This document shows positions 10,915-19,392 of a DNA stretch of 25,451 bases, one piece after another. Origin of the DNA: Methylophaga sp. GTDB taxonomy: Bacteria > Pseudomonadota > Gammaproteobacteria > Nitrosococcales > Methylophagaceae. Every line of letters begins with the position of its first letter. Position 1 is the first letter of the stretch. The notes under the pieces were generated by a model. It had not been told where the DNA came from and ran no database searches. It saw only the letters and a program-made list of their open reading frames with translations. The position numbers and the translations under genes are program-made. The stretch lies in assembly GCF_030651745.1 (NCBI RefSeq), contig NZ_JAUSCC010000017.1:1-25451 (forward strand), written 5' to 3'.

Positions 10915-11979
10915 GTGTCCGAATTAAAAAATGATCGTTATCTGCGTGCTTTATTAAAACAACCTGTCGATAAAACTCCGGTTTGGATTATGCGTCAGGC
11001 TGGCAGATACTTGCCCGAGTACCGTCAGGTGCGTGAGAAGGCCGGTAACTTTATGACTTTGTGTACTACGCCAGAACTGGCCTCTGAAGTCACTTTGCAG
11101 CCGCTTCGACGTTACGATCTGGATGCCTCGATTATCTTTTCCGATATTTTGACAATTCCTGATGCAATGGGGCTTGGTCTGCATTTTGTTGCCGGAGAAG
11201 GGCCCAAATTTCATAAAACCATACGCAGTGCAGCAGATGTAGCCAATCTCAGCGTTCCGGATATGGAAGACAGTCTGGGTTATGTGATGGATGCGATCCG
11301 TCTGACCCGCAGAGAAATTGATGGCAAAGTGCCATTAATCGGCTTTAGTGGCAGCCCTTGGACCTTGGCTTGTTATATGGTTGAAGGCAGTTCGAGCAAA
11401 GATTTCTCCAAAATCAAAGCTATGATGTTTGATGAGCCAGAAGTGATGCATAACTTGCTATCAGTACTTGCTAAGTCTGTCACCGCTTACCTGAATGCTC
11501 AAATAGCTGCCGGAGCTCAAGCATTGATGTTATTTGATACCTGGGGCGGGGCGTTAAGTGGGCCAAACTACAGAGAGTTCTCCCTTGCTTATATGCAGCA
11601 AATTATCAGCGGCTTAACCAAAGAAAATGAAGGAAGACGCGTGCCGGTAACCATGTTTACCAAAGGCGGCGGCCAATGGTTAAGTCATATGGCCGAAGTA
11701 GGAGCGGATGCTTTAGGACTGGATTGGACAACGGATATCTCACTGGCGCGTTACCAAGTAGGTGAGAAAGTCGCATTGCAGGGGAATATGGATCCTTGCG
11801 TTTTATATGCTCAGCCGGAACGAATAAAAACAGAAGTAAAAGAAATTCTCAAAGCCTATGGTCATGGCAGTGGCCATGTGTTTAATTTGGGCCATGGTAT
11901 TCATCCGACGATTAATCCGGAACACGTTGCAGCGTTAGTGGATGCGGTGCATGCAGAAAGTGTTCAATATCATCAGTAA
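10915..11979 (+). CDS. hemE: Uroporphyrinogen decarboxylase
   Basis: Removes four carboxyl groups from uroporphyrinogen III to give coproporphyrinogen III in haem synthesis; cytoplasmic. The N-terminus [12 protein letters not shown], the substrate-binding [11 protein letters not shown] (Arg27, Arg31) and the catalytic Asp77 in [14 protein letters not shown] are present. The second family signature is [13 protein letters not shown], and the C-terminal part contains NLGHGIHP. Starting at GTG 10915 gives exactly 354 residues, as in E. coli, with AAGG 7 bases upstream. The frame is open further upstream to GTG 10855 and ATG 10864, but those extra residues derive from the inverted repeat of the adjacent element and are not HemE-like. 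Confidence 0.96.
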   Translation: MSELKNDRYLRALLKQPVDKTPVWIMRQAGRYLPEYRQVREKAGNFMTLCTTPELASEVTLQPLRRYDLDASIIFSDILTIPDAMGLGLHFVAGEGPKFHKTIRSAADVANLSVPDMEDSLGYVMDAIRLTRREIDGKVPLIGFSGSPWTLACYMVEGSSSKDFSKIKAMMFDEPEVMHNLLSVLAKSVTAYLNAQIAAGAQALMLFDTWGGALSGPNYREFSLAYMQQIISGLTKENEGRRVPVTMFTKGGGQWLSHMAEVGADALGLDWTTDISLARYQVGEKVALQGNMDPCVLYAQPERIKTEVKEILKAYGHGSGHVFNLGHGIHPTINPEHVAALVDAVHAESVQYHQ

Positions 11980-12032
11980 TGGTTATCTATTAAAGCTGTA
12001 ACAAGCCTTTGGGCTTGGTAAATTTCAGATAT

Positions 12033-12063
12033 AAAAAAGGGCAGGATAAACCTGCCCTTTTTT
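12033..12063. terminator. Bidirectional intrinsic terminator between hemE and amtB
   Basis: AAAAAAGGGCAGG (12033-12045) pairs perfectly with CCTGCCCTTTTTT (12051-12063) around a 5-base loop. T-runs appear on both strands. It lies between the convergent ends of hemE (11979) and amtB (12081). Confidence 0.93.
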
Positions 12064-12080
12064 GTTGTGTCGAGAATGAC

Positions 12081-13352
12081 TTAGTTAGAATTATTAGTGA
12101 ACTCTGGGTATGCTTCCATACCACATTCCACCAAATCCACACCTTCGTATTCTTCTTCTTCGGTCACACGCAGACCCATAATCATTTTCAGTACTGCCCA
12201 GACAATGAAGCTGGAAACAAATACCCAAACAAAGATGGTTACGGCACCGATGATTTGTGCAGAGAAACTGGCATCAGCGTTTGTCAGTGGCACTGCAAGC
12301 AGACCCCACAGACCAACCACACCATGCACAGAGATTGCACCGACAGGGTCATCAATTTTCACTTTATCCATAAAGACGATTGAGAACACTACAATCGCAC
12401 CACCCACAGCACCAATGATGGTTGCCATCAATGGAGTCGGAGTGTCAGGGCCAGCAGTGATTGCAACCAGACCAGCCAGAGCACCATTCAGAATCATGGT
12501 TAAGTCAGCTTTACCGAATAACAATTTGGCAACAACCAGAGCAGCAAGTACACCACCAGCCGCTGCAGCATTTGTATTCAGGAATACCATTGCCACTGCG
12601 TTGGCACTAGCCATATCGCCTAATTTCAGAACAGAACCGCCGTTGAAGCCGAACCAACCCATCCACAGGATAAAGGTACCTAAAGTGGCTAAAGGCAGGT
12701 TTGCACCAGGGATTGGGCGAACTTCACCGTTAGGACCATATTTACCTTTACGAGCACCCAGTAAGATAACACCAGCTAATGCTGCAGCAGCACCCGCCAT
12801 GTGAACAATACCGGAACCAGCAAAATCCAGGAAGCCAAGGTCACCCAGGTTGTACATGCCAAATACATCAGCACCACCCCAAGTCCAAGAACCTTCCATT
12901 GGGTAGATGAATGCAGTCATTACAACGGCAAATGCAGCGAAAGCCCACAATTTCATACGTTCAGCAACCGCACCTGAAACGATAGACATTGCTGTAGCAA
13001 CAAACACAACTTGGAAGAAGAAGTCAGATGCAGAAGAGTAAACTGCGCCGCCTTCAAAGCCTTCTTCAGCAGATAATGCCAATGCATCAGCTACCAGTGT
13101 TTCACCACCGTCAATACCTGCAAGGAATAAACCGCCGCCGTACATAATGTCATAGCCAACCACTAAGTAAGAGGTACAAGCAATAGCAAACAACATGACG
13201 TTTTTGGTCAGAATTTCAGTGGTGTTTTTAGCACGAACCAGACCTGCTTCAAGCATTGAGAAGCCGGCCGCCATCCACATAACCAAAGCACCACATACTA
13301 AAAAGTAAAAGGTGTCCATGGCGTACTGGAGTTGGAAGATTTCATTTTCCAT
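12081..13352 (-). CDS. amtB: Ammonium transporter (Amt/MEP/Rh family)
   Basis: An inner-membrane trimeric channel that takes up ammonium. The 423-residue protein is strongly hydrophobic with about eleven membrane segments. The pore histidine pair is visible: DFAGSGIVHMAG and DDPVGAISVHGVVG. The region around the periplasmic gate reads FFQVVFVATAMSIVSGAVAER, and the site near E. coli Ser219 reads WFGFNGGSV. The cytoplasmic tail LRVTEEEEYEGVDLVECG is the segment contacted by GlnK. Unlike E. coli AmtB, the protein begins immediately before the first membrane helix without a cleavable signal peptide. It is 18 bases downstream of glnK with a GGGAG ribosome site. Confidence 0.95.
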   Translation of the reverse strand: MENEIFQLQYAMDTFYFLVCGALVMWMAAGFSMLEAGLVRAKNTTEILTKNVMLFAIACTSYLVVGYDIMYGGGLFLAGIDGGETLVADALALSAEEGFEGGAVYSSASDFFFQVVFVATAMSIVSGAVAERMKLWAFAAFAVVMTAFIYPMEGSWTWGGADVFGMYNLGDLGFLDFAGSGIVHMAGAAAALAGVILLGARKGKYGPNGEVRPIPGANLPLATLGTFILWMGWFGFNGGSVLKLGDMASANAVAMVFLNTNAAAAGGVLAALVVAKLLFGKADLTMILNGALAGLVAITAGPDTPTPLMATIIGAVGGAIVVFSIVFMDKVKIDDPVGAISVHGVVGLWGLLAVPLTNADASFSAQIIGAVTIFVWVFVSSFIVWAVLKMIMGLRVTEEEEYEGVDLVECGMEAYPEFTNNSN

Positions 13353-13370
13353 TATCTATACTCCCTAAGC

Positions 13371-13724
<354 letters not shown>

Positions 13725-13727
13725 TTA

Positions 13728-13757
13728 GAATAAACCGCCTTGCAGTTGCAAGGCGGT
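13728..13757 (-). terminator. Hairpin between the porin gene and glnK, possible partial terminator
   Basis: CCGCCTTGCA (13735-13744) and TGCAAGGCGG (13747-13756) form a perfect palindrome; in RNA the stem would be about 8-9 bp with a small loop. On the minus strand it is followed by only a weak T-tract (TTTATTCT). It sits 15 bases after the porin stop and just before the glnK ribosome site. With no clear promoter in the remaining space, partial read-through into glnK-amtB is the likely arrangement. Confidence 0.65.
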
Positions 13758-13771
13758 CCACGGTTCAGGTC

Positions 13772-14509
13772 TTAGAATGATTTAGAAACACTAACTGTAA
13801 AGATATTGTCGACCAGATCTTTATCACCAGCAAAGTCTTCACCGTCACTATCAGTATCTGTCCAAGTTAATGCGAAATCTAGATCAAACATGGTTTTAGA
13901 AACACCGATTAGGTAATCGTTATAGCTTGGTCCATCTTGATCTTCATTATCAAAATCTTGATAACCAATATGAGCCATAAACGTTACGTCATATGGAAGG
14001 CCATATTCAAAAGCAATATTGTAATAAGTAGCATCCTCGCCGCCATTAAAGACGTTACCAGTATGTGCAATACCAAATGTAAAGAAGCTATAGCTTAAAC
14101 TACCATATATTTCGTTAAAGTCAGCTGAGCCGCCTAAACCTGGGTAGTAATAACGAATCGCACCGATATCATAACCAATTCCAGTTTCGCCAATTTCACT
14201 GGCAAAACCACCATAAAGGTTGAATTCTGATTTAGCTTCATCTTCATCCGCTGTCTCTCCGTTGCCAAAGTCGACATTAGATGCCCAAGCACCAACATAC
14301 AAACCAGAGGCATGACCATAATCCAAGCCACCTTGGATAGTAGGATTGTTATCTGTTTGTGAAGCGCCACGGAAAATGTAATCACTGCCTAATAAAACGT
14401 TAGCAGTTACTGAATGCGCACCGTCTTCGCTTTCCCATGCCATTGCTGATGAAGTAGCTAAAACTGTAGTTGCAGCAAGACACATTGCTGAGAGCGTTTT
14501 GAATTTCAT
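13772..14509 (-). CDS. TorF-type putative outer-membrane porin (TIGR02001 family)
   Basis: A 245-residue exported protein. The signal peptide runs to about residue 24, with probable cleavage after SSAMA before WESEDG. The mature part alternates aromatic and small residues as in a beta barrel and contains SDYIFRGASQTDNNP and IQGGLDYGHASGLYVGAW, followed by GYQDFD and IGVSKTMFDLDFALTWTDTD. It ends in VSVSKSF, a C-terminal Phe typical of outer-membrane barrels. These match the TIGR02001 family of small putative porins, often found beside glnK-amtB. It is the first gene of the operon behind the sigma54 promoter, which suggests passage of nitrogenous solutes; that substrate is an inference. An AGGAG site lies 6 bases before the ATG. 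Confidence 0.82.
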   Translation of the reverse strand: MKFKTLSAMCLAATTVLATSSAMAWESEDGAHSVTANVLLGSDYIFRGASQTDNNPTIQGGLDYGHASGLYVGAWASNVDFGNGETADEDEAKSEFNLYGGFASEIGETGIGYDIGAIRYYYPGLGGSADFNEIYGSLSYSFFTFGIAHTGNVFNGGEDATYYNIAFEYGLPYDVTFMAHIGYQDFDNEDQDGPSYNDYLIGVSKTMFDLDFALTWTDTDSDGEDFAGDKDLVDNIFTVSVSKSF

Positions 14510-14601
14510 TTAAATCTCCTCGTTTGAATTGTTTTGTAGTCTTGTTCAATCCGATGCGTTGATTTTTTACAACATCGTGTATTCAGACTGCCACAACTAA
14601 C

Positions 14602-14616
14602 GCAGTTTACATGCCA
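14602..14616 (-). promoter_or_regulatory. Sigma54 (RpoN) promoter of porin-glnK-amtB
   Basis: On the minus strand the site reads TGGCATGTAAACTGC, which keeps the invariant GG-N10-GC spacing and matches 9 of 11 fixed consensus positions (TGGCAC-G-N4-TTGC). Predicted start is near 14590, leaving an 80-base leader before the porin ATG at 14509. Confidence 0.75.
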
Positions 14617-14680
14617 GTTTTAAAAAACGATTAAAATACATATGCTTAGGCTAATTTGTAGATATTGTGCTGTTATCAAA

Positions 14681-14697
14681 AGAGTTATTTTGGTGCG
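14681..14697 (-). promoter_or_regulatory. Second NtrC-type site (half-site TGGTGC)
   Basis: Only the TTGGTGCG half is well preserved (14690-14697). Its centre (14689) is 32 bp, three helical turns, from the stronger site at 14713-14729, and about 99 bp upstream of the predicted sigma54 start. Confidence 0.45.
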
Positions 14698-14712
14698 ATG
14701 AGTAAATTGCTT

Positions 14713-14729
14713 TGCTCAAAAATGGTGCA
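14713..14729 (-). promoter_or_regulatory. NtrC-binding site upstream of the sigma54 promoter
   Basis: TGCTCAAAAATGGTGCA matches 12 of the 14 fixed positions of the NtrC dyad TGCACCA-N3-TGGTGCA. Its centre lies about 131 bp upstream of the predicted porin start, a typical enhancer distance. It also lies about 50 bp upstream of the lgt start region on the other strand. Confidence 0.65.
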
Positions 14730-14759
14730 AATTCTGTTAATGATGTTTAATGACTGGCT

Positions 14760-14768
14760 TGTTATGAT
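14760..14768 (+). promoter_or_regulatory. Extended -10 promoter candidate for lgt
   Basis: TGTTATGAT is an extended -10 element (TG-N-TATGAT, five of six core bases). No good -35 box lies 16-18 bases upstream. Transcription would start near 14775, some 23 bases before the lgt ATG. Confidence 0.4.
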
Positions 14769-14797
14769 GCCTGCACCTACGAAGATGAGAACAATAT

Positions 14798-15592
14798 ATG
14801 AATTACCCACAGATTAATCCCGTTGCGCTTGAACTTGGCCCACTTGCTATCCATTGGTATGGCTTGATGTACCTGTTTGGTTTTGTCGCAGCCTGGATGC
14901 TGGGCCGATGGAGAGCCAATGAACATGGTTGGGAAAAATCGCAGGTAGAGGATTTGCTTTTCTATGGTGCAATCGGGGTGATTTTGGGCGGCAGGATTGG
15001 TTACGCGTTATTCTATGATTTACCGAATATACTTGATAACCCACTGAATTTATTCAAAGTATGGCAAGGAGGTATGTCTTTCCATGGTGGCTTGATTGGC
15101 GTATTGGTTGCAATTTGGTTATTTGGCCGTAAGTCAGACAAATCATTTTTTGAGATCAGTGACTTTGCTGCGCCAATGGTACCACTAGGCTTATTCTTTG
15201 GTCGGATAGGTAATTTTATTAATGGTGAATTATGGGGAAGGGTATCTGATGTGCCATGGGCTATGGTTTTTCCAACGGGAGGACCGCTGGCTCGTCATCC
15301 ATCACAGCTTTATCAGGCAATGCTTGAAGGTTTATTACTGTTTATTATCTTATGGTGGTTCTCAGCAAAAACTCGTCCCCGTGCAGCGGTATCAGGTTTA
15401 TTTCTATTAGGTTATGGCTGTTTCCGCTTTATCGCAGAGTTTTACCGGGTGCCCGATCCGCAATACGGTTACTTGGCGTTTGATTGGTTCACCATGGGAC
15501 AATTACTCTGTGTACCGATGATCATCGCTGGGCTGGGTATGATGCTTTGGGCCTATCAACGGTCTAATCCAGCAAAATCATCAACCAAGTAG
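14798..15592 (+). CDS. lgt: Phosphatidylglycerol-prolipoprotein diacylglyceryl transferase
   Basis: Transfers diacylglycerol from phosphatidylglycerol to the lipobox cysteine of prelipoproteins; the first step of lipoprotein maturation in the inner membrane. The 264-residue protein has about seven membrane segments. The N-terminus has the conserved AIHWYGLMY, and [12 protein letters not shown] follows. The Lgt signature [14 protein letters not shown] spans about residues 135-148, with the essential arginine at 136. [12 protein letters not shown] is also conserved. The ribosome site is weak. The 3' end overlaps the convergent dgkA by 29 bp. It is divergent from the porin operon. Confidence 0.96.
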   Translation: MNYPQINPVALELGPLAIHWYGLMYLFGFVAAWMLGRWRANEHGWEKSQVEDLLFYGAIGVILGGRIGYALFYDLPNILDNPLNLFKVWQGGMSFHGGLIGVLVAIWLFGRKSDKSFFEISDFAAPMVPLGLFFGRIGNFINGELWGRVSDVPWAMVFPTGGPLARHPSQLYQAMLEGLLLFIILWWFSAKTRPRAAVSGLFLLGYGCFRFIAEFYRVPDPQYGYLAFDWFTMGQLLCVPMIIAGLGMMLWAYQRSNPAKSSTK

Positions 15593-15923
15593 CGGCACTT
15601 AATAATAAAGTTAGTAACACAGCAAGCGATCCATAATCCTTGGCTCGGCCAGACAGTTTGTGTACATCGGTGCTCACCCGATCGACCACACACTCAATGG
15701 CCGAGTTAAGTGCTTCAACAATCAGTACCGCTACCAGAGAGGCAATCATCAGCAGTCTTTCAGCTGGGGTGACATCAAGAAAAAAGCTCACAATACCAAG
15801 CAATAACAGCAGAATAAATTCCTGTCGGAATGCGGATTCATAACGGATTCCGGCGTATAGGCCTTGCAACGAATAAACCAATGCAAACATTAAGCGCTTG
15901 ATACCGGTGTTTTTTTCAATCAT
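15564..15923 (-). CDS. dgkA: Diacylglycerol kinase (integral membrane DgkA)
   Basis: Phosphorylates diacylglycerol to phosphatidic acid, recycling lipid by-products of envelope synthesis. The 119 residues compare with 122 in E. coli. Three membrane helices are visible, after an amphipathic N-terminus ending AFRQEF. The active-site segment [14 protein letters not shown] contains the catalytic Glu region, and [15 protein letters not shown] is conserved. No clear ribosome site precedes ATG 15923. Its last 29 bases lie inside the lgt 3' end on the opposite strand, leaving no space for an intrinsic terminator. Confidence 0.95.
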   Translation of the reverse strand: MIEKNTGIKRLMFALVYSLQGLYAGIRYESAFRQEFILLLLLGIVSFFLDVTPAERLLMIASLVAVLIVEALNSAIECVVDRVSTDVHKLSGRAKDYGSLAVLLTLLLSAATWLMILLD

Positions 15924-16031
15924 CGTGACAGTGTCCAGTGAGTTTGATAAAGAGGATGTTGAGGTTGCTTGGGATTTTGAGCAAAGCTAAACATAAATGA
16001 TTGAAATATTAGGCAAAGATTATGACTGGCA

Positions 16032-16040
16032 TGTTAAAAT
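16032..16040 (+). promoter_or_regulatory. Extended -10 promoter candidate for mnmG
   Basis: TGTTAAAAT provides an extended -10 (TG-N-TAAAAT, five of six core bases). The -35 region is poor. It overlaps the loop of a GACTGG/CCAGTC hairpin (16024-16029 with 16043-16048). The start would be near 16047, about 30 bases before the ATG. Confidence 0.35.
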
Positions 16041-16076
16041 CACCAGTCTTTTTACATGTTTTGTCGTGGGTGAGTT

Positions 16077-17960
16077 ATGCAGTATCAGGATCAATATGAC
16101 GTAATAGTCGTTGGCGGCGGCCATGCCGGTACCGAAGCTGCGTTAGCGGCTGCCCGCCAAGGTGTAAAAACCCTTTTGCTCACGCAAAATATCGAAACTC
16201 TCGGCCAAATGAGCTGTAACCCGGCAATCGGTGGCATCGGCAAAGGCCATCTGGTTAAAGAGATTGATGCTCTGGGCGGTATCATGGCCAAAGCAGCCGA
16301 TCGGGCCGGTATCCAATTCAGAATTCTGAATGCCAGCAAAGGCCCAGCGGTAAGAGCTACTCGCGCACAGGCTGATCGTGTTCGTTACCGTGCTGCCGTT
16401 CGCGCCGTATTGGAGTCACAACCCAATCTTTATTTATTCCAGCAAGCGGTTGATGATTTGATCGTTGAAAATGGTCGTGTTGCCGGTGTTGTCACCCAAT
16501 CGGGTTTACGGTTTGGTGCTAAAACCGTTGTGCTTACTGTCGGTACTTTCCTTGGTGGCGTAATTCATATTGGTTTACAGCGTCATCAAGGTGGTCGTGC
16601 CGGAGATCCTGCTTCGGTTGCATTGGCAGAACGTTTGCGAGCCTTACCTTTCCGTGTTGACCGTTTAAAAACGGGTACACCACCACGTATTGCCACCAGC
16701 AGTATTGATTTTTCACAGTTGGCTGAACAACCAGGTGATAGCCCAACACCGGTATTTTCATTTCTTGGCAAACGTGAACATCATCCGGCCCAGATTTCCT
16801 GCCACATCACCCATACCAATGAAAAAACTCATGAAGTGATCCGCAATAATCTGGACCGTTCACCAATGTACAGTGGTGAAATTGAAGGCATTGGTCCACG
16901 TTATTGTCCTTCGATTGAAGATAAAGTGGTGCGTTTTGCTGATCGTAATTCACACCAGATTTTCCTTGAGCCAGAAGGTTTGGACTGTAATGAAGTCTAT
17001 CCCAATGGTATTTCCACCAGTCTGCCGTTTGATGTGCAATATGAGATTGTGCGTTCAATGAAAGGTTTGGAAAATGCCCACATCACTCGTCCGGGCTATG
17101 CCATTGAATACGACTTTTTTGATCCACGTGATTTAACCCCGTGGCTGGAAACCAAACATATGCCGGGCCTGTTCTTTGCCGGTCAGATTAATGGCACGAC
17201 GGGTTATGAAGAAGCAGCCGCACAAGGTTTGATCGCTGGTCTGAATGCCGGTTTACAGGCTCGTGAGCTTGAGCCTTGGTTCCCACGTCGTGATGAAGCC
17301 TATATCGGTGTGTTAATCGATGACTTGATTACCTCAGGTACTAAAGAGCCATACCGTATGTTCACCAGTCGTGCAGAATATCGCTTGATGTTACGTGAAG
17401 ATAATGCCGATTCGCGTCTGACACCGATTGGTCGCCAGTTAGGCATTGTTGATGATGAGCGTTGGGCCGTATTCAGTGCCAAGCTGGAAGCGATTGAGTC
17501 TGAAAACACCCGCTTGAATACCACACGGGTATCAGCAGACAAAATAGATCAGCAACGTGCTATTTCAGTACTGGGTGAACCGCTTGCTAAAAGCAGTACG
17601 GCGATTGAATTATTACGTCGTCCTAGTGTGGATTATCAAGGCTTGATGACATTATTGGGTGAAGAACAGTCTGTTGCGGATGATGTCGCGGAACAGGTGA
17701 TGATTCAGGTGAAATATGCTGGCTATATCAATCGCCAGCAAAATGAGGTGAATCGTCTGCAACGCAATGAAGGTACAACGCTTCCAGCCGATTTGGACTA
17801 CCACAATGTACGTGGCTTATCGAATGAAGTCCGGGAAAAACTACAAAATGCCAAACCACAAAGTTTAGGCCAGGCTGCACGGATCTCGGGTGTGACTCCT
17901 GCTGCTGTCTCATTATTACTGGTTCATCTGAAACGTTCCGGCTGGAGTGAAGCGAGCTGA
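16077..17960 (+). CDS. mnmG: tRNA uridine-5-carboxymethylaminomethyl modification enzyme MnmG
   Basis: With MnmE, modifies the wobble uridine (U34) of several tRNAs to cmnm5U; FAD-dependent, cytoplasmic. The 627 residues match E. coli MnmG (629). The FAD-binding [20 protein letters not shown] opens the protein, followed by [20 protein letters not shown] and [17 protein letters not shown]. The middle part has [17 protein letters not shown], and the end carries the helical MnmE-interacting domain with SNEVREKL and [15 protein letters not shown]. It overlaps rsmG by one base (TGATG) and heads the cluster mnmG-rsmG-parA-parB. No DnaA-box cluster is seen upstream. Confidence 0.97.
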   Translation: MQYQDQYDVIVVGGGHAGTEAALAAARQGVKTLLLTQNIETLGQMSCNPAIGGIGKGHLVKEIDALGGIMAKAADRAGIQFRILNASKGPAVRATRAQADRVRYRAAVRAVLESQPNLYLFQQAVDDLIVENGRVAGVVTQSGLRFGAKTVVLTVGTFLGGVIHIGLQRHQGGRAGDPASVALAERLRALPFRVDRLKTGTPPRIATSSIDFSQLAEQPGDSPTPVFSFLGKREHHPAQISCHITHTNEKTHEVIRNNLDRSPMYSGEIEGIGPRYCPSIEDKVVRFADRNSHQIFLEPEGLDCNEVYPNGISTSLPFDVQYEIVRSMKGLENAHITRPGYAIEYDFFDPRDLTPWLETKHMPGLFFAGQINGTTGYEEAAAQGLIAGLNAGLQARELEPWFPRRDEAYIGVLIDDLITSGTKEPYRMFTSRAEYRLMLREDNADSRLTPIGRQLGIVDDERWAVFSAKLEAIESENTRLNTTRVSADKIDQQRAISVLGEPLAKSSTAIELLRRPSVDYQGLMTLLGEEQSVADDVAEQVMIQVKYAGYINRQQNEVNRLQRNEGTTLPADLDYHNVRGLSNEVREKLQNAKPQSLGQAARISGVTPAAVSLLLVHLKRSGWSEAS

Positions 17961-18586
17961 TGGGATCTGATTTAAAAGCACAGCTCGATGCGGGCTGTGC
18001 AGAACTGCAATTACAACTTTCTGACGATCAAAAAAGCTTATTACTGGATTATCTGGCGCTGCTGCAAAAATGGAACAAGGTCTATAACCTGACCTCTGTA
18101 CGTGATCCTCAATCCATGTTGACGCGTCATATACTCGACAGCTTGTCACTGATTCCTTACCTGAATTGTAAAAGCTTATTGGATGTTGGCAGTGGCGCCG
18201 GGCTACCCGGAATCCCCATTGCCATCTGTTTTCCGCAAATGGCCGTGACCTTGCTGGACAGCAATATCAAAAAGACACGTTTTTTACAGCAAGTAAAAGC
18301 CGAATTGAAATTGAATAATGTCACGGTAGTTCATGGGCGTGTGGAACAAATAAGCCTGCCAAAGGTAGAAGTGGTTACCGCCAGAGCATTTGCCACCATT
18401 GCCGAGATTATTGATTTAGCCGCAAGACACTGCGATGATGCGGGCAGCCTGCTATTGATGAAAGGCGTTTACCCTGAACAAGAACTGGCAGCGGTTCAAA
18501 ACGGTTTTAAACTACGAGATGTTGTGCCGTTGAGTGTACCGGGGGATCAGGCTGAAAGGCATCTGGTAAGACTGATTAAGGATTAA
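17960..18586 (+). CDS. rsmG: 16S rRNA (guanine-527-N7)-methyltransferase RsmG
   Basis: SAM-dependent methylation of G527 in 16S rRNA; loss of this enzyme is known to give low-level streptomycin resistance in other bacteria. The 208-residue length equals the family norm. The N-terminal WNKVYNLTSVRDP and TRHILDSLSL are RsmG-specific. The SAM-binding motif LLDVGSGAGLPGIPIAI starts near residue 73, and RFLQQVKAEL and VTARAFATI follow. Its ATG shares a base with the mnmG stop, so translation is coupled. parA begins 5 bases after its stop. Confidence 0.95.
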   Translation: MGSDLKAQLDAGCAELQLQLSDDQKSLLLDYLALLQKWNKVYNLTSVRDPQSMLTRHILDSLSLIPYLNCKSLLDVGSGAGLPGIPIAICFPQMAVTLLDSNIKKTRFLQQVKAELKLNNVTVVHGRVEQISLPKVEVVTARAFATIAEIIDLAARHCDDAGSLLLMKGVYPEQELAAVQNGFKLRDVVPLSVPGDQAERHLVRLIKD

Positions 18587-18591
18587 AGTCA

Positions 18592-19374
18592 GTGGGAAAT
18601 ATATTTGCGGTTACCAATCAGAAAGGCGGTGTCGGTAAAACGACTACCACAGTAAATCTGGCGGCTTCACTTGCTGATGCCGGCAAGAAAGTATTGATGA
18701 TTGATTTGGATCCGCAAGGTAATGCGACCACCGGCTGTGGCATTGATAAAGAAGCCATTGAGGTCAGCAGTTATGACGTCATTATGGCGGAAGCTAAAGC
18801 CAGTGACGCCATCATCCGTCCCGAAGGTTTGGGCTTTGATGTAATGCCTACAAACACTGATTTGACAGCCGCCGAAGTCCAGTTGCTGGACATCAAACTG
18901 CGCGAACACCGCCTCAGATTAGCGTTGGAATCCAGCAAAGAAAAATACGACTTTATTCTGATCGATTGTCCGCCATCATTGAGCATGCTAACAGTCAATG
19001 CACTGGTGGCCTCTAAAGGCGTGTTAATCCCTATTCAATGTGAATATTACGCGTTGGAAGGCCTGACATCTTTGCTGCGTACTATTGAAAGAGTAAAACA
19101 ACGCGCCAATCCGGCGCTGGAAGTGACTGGCATGGTACGAACCATGTTTGATGCACGTAACAACCTGGCTAATCAGGTTTCCCGTCAGTTGATAAGTCAT
19201 TTTCAAGGCAAAGTCTTTCATTCAATTATTCCACGCAATGTTCGCTTAGCCGAAGCGCCCAGTCATGGTCTGCCTGTGTTAAATTATGACAGGACTTCAC
19301 GTGGCTCAATTGCTTACATGGCACTGGCCAGTGAATTGATGCGTCGTGATAAAAAAGCAACATCAGCAAGTTAA
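18592..19374 (+). CDS. parA: Chromosome-partitioning ATPase ParA (Soj)
   Basis: Binds DNA non-specifically in its ATP form and drives segregation of ParB-bound origin regions. The 260-residue protein has the deviant Walker A NQKGGVGKTTT (signature Lys11, catalytic Lys16). Walker A' is VLMIDLDPQGNAT (Asp38, Asp40), and Walker B is FILIDCPPSLS. There is no N-terminal helix-turn-helix, as expected for a chromosomal ParA rather than a plasmid type Ia protein. The start is GTG 18592 with TAAGGA 9 bases upstream, overlapping the rsmG 3' end. parB follows after 18 bases. Confidence 0.95.
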   Translation: MGNIFAVTNQKGGVGKTTTTVNLAASLADAGKKVLMIDLDPQGNATTGCGIDKEAIEVSSYDVIMAEAKASDAIIRPEGLGFDVMPTNTDLTAAEVQLLDIKLREHRLRLALESSKEKYDFILIDCPPSLSMLTVNALVASKGVLIPIQCEYYALEGLTSLLRTIERVKQRANPALEVTGMVRTMFDARNNLANQVSRQLISHFQGKVFHSIIPRNVRLAEAPSHGLPVLNYDRTSRGSIAYMALASELMRRDKKATSAS

Positions 19375-19392
19375 CACACAGGTATTCCTAGC

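Noticed and set aside
10622..10934. Small open frames inside the MITE-like element
   Set aside because: They run through palindromic sequence, have no family resemblance and no ribosome sites. No transposase is encoded.
12097..12804. 235-codon open frame on the plus strand opposite amtB
   Set aside because: It is antisense to a clear amtB gene, has low-complexity Thr/Ala/Pro composition and no ribosome site. It is a shadow frame.
14690..14715. Plus-strand sigma54 promoter TGGTGC...TTGC for lgt
   Set aside because: The spacing between the TGG and TTGC elements is not the required GG-N10-GC. The TGGTGC motif fits an NtrC half-site better.
15924..16076. oriC next to mnmG
   Set aside because: The dgkA-mnmG gap is short (153 bp) and shows no TTATCCACA-type DnaA boxes or 13-mer repeats. 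One near-box in lgt (about 14802) lies in coding sequence.
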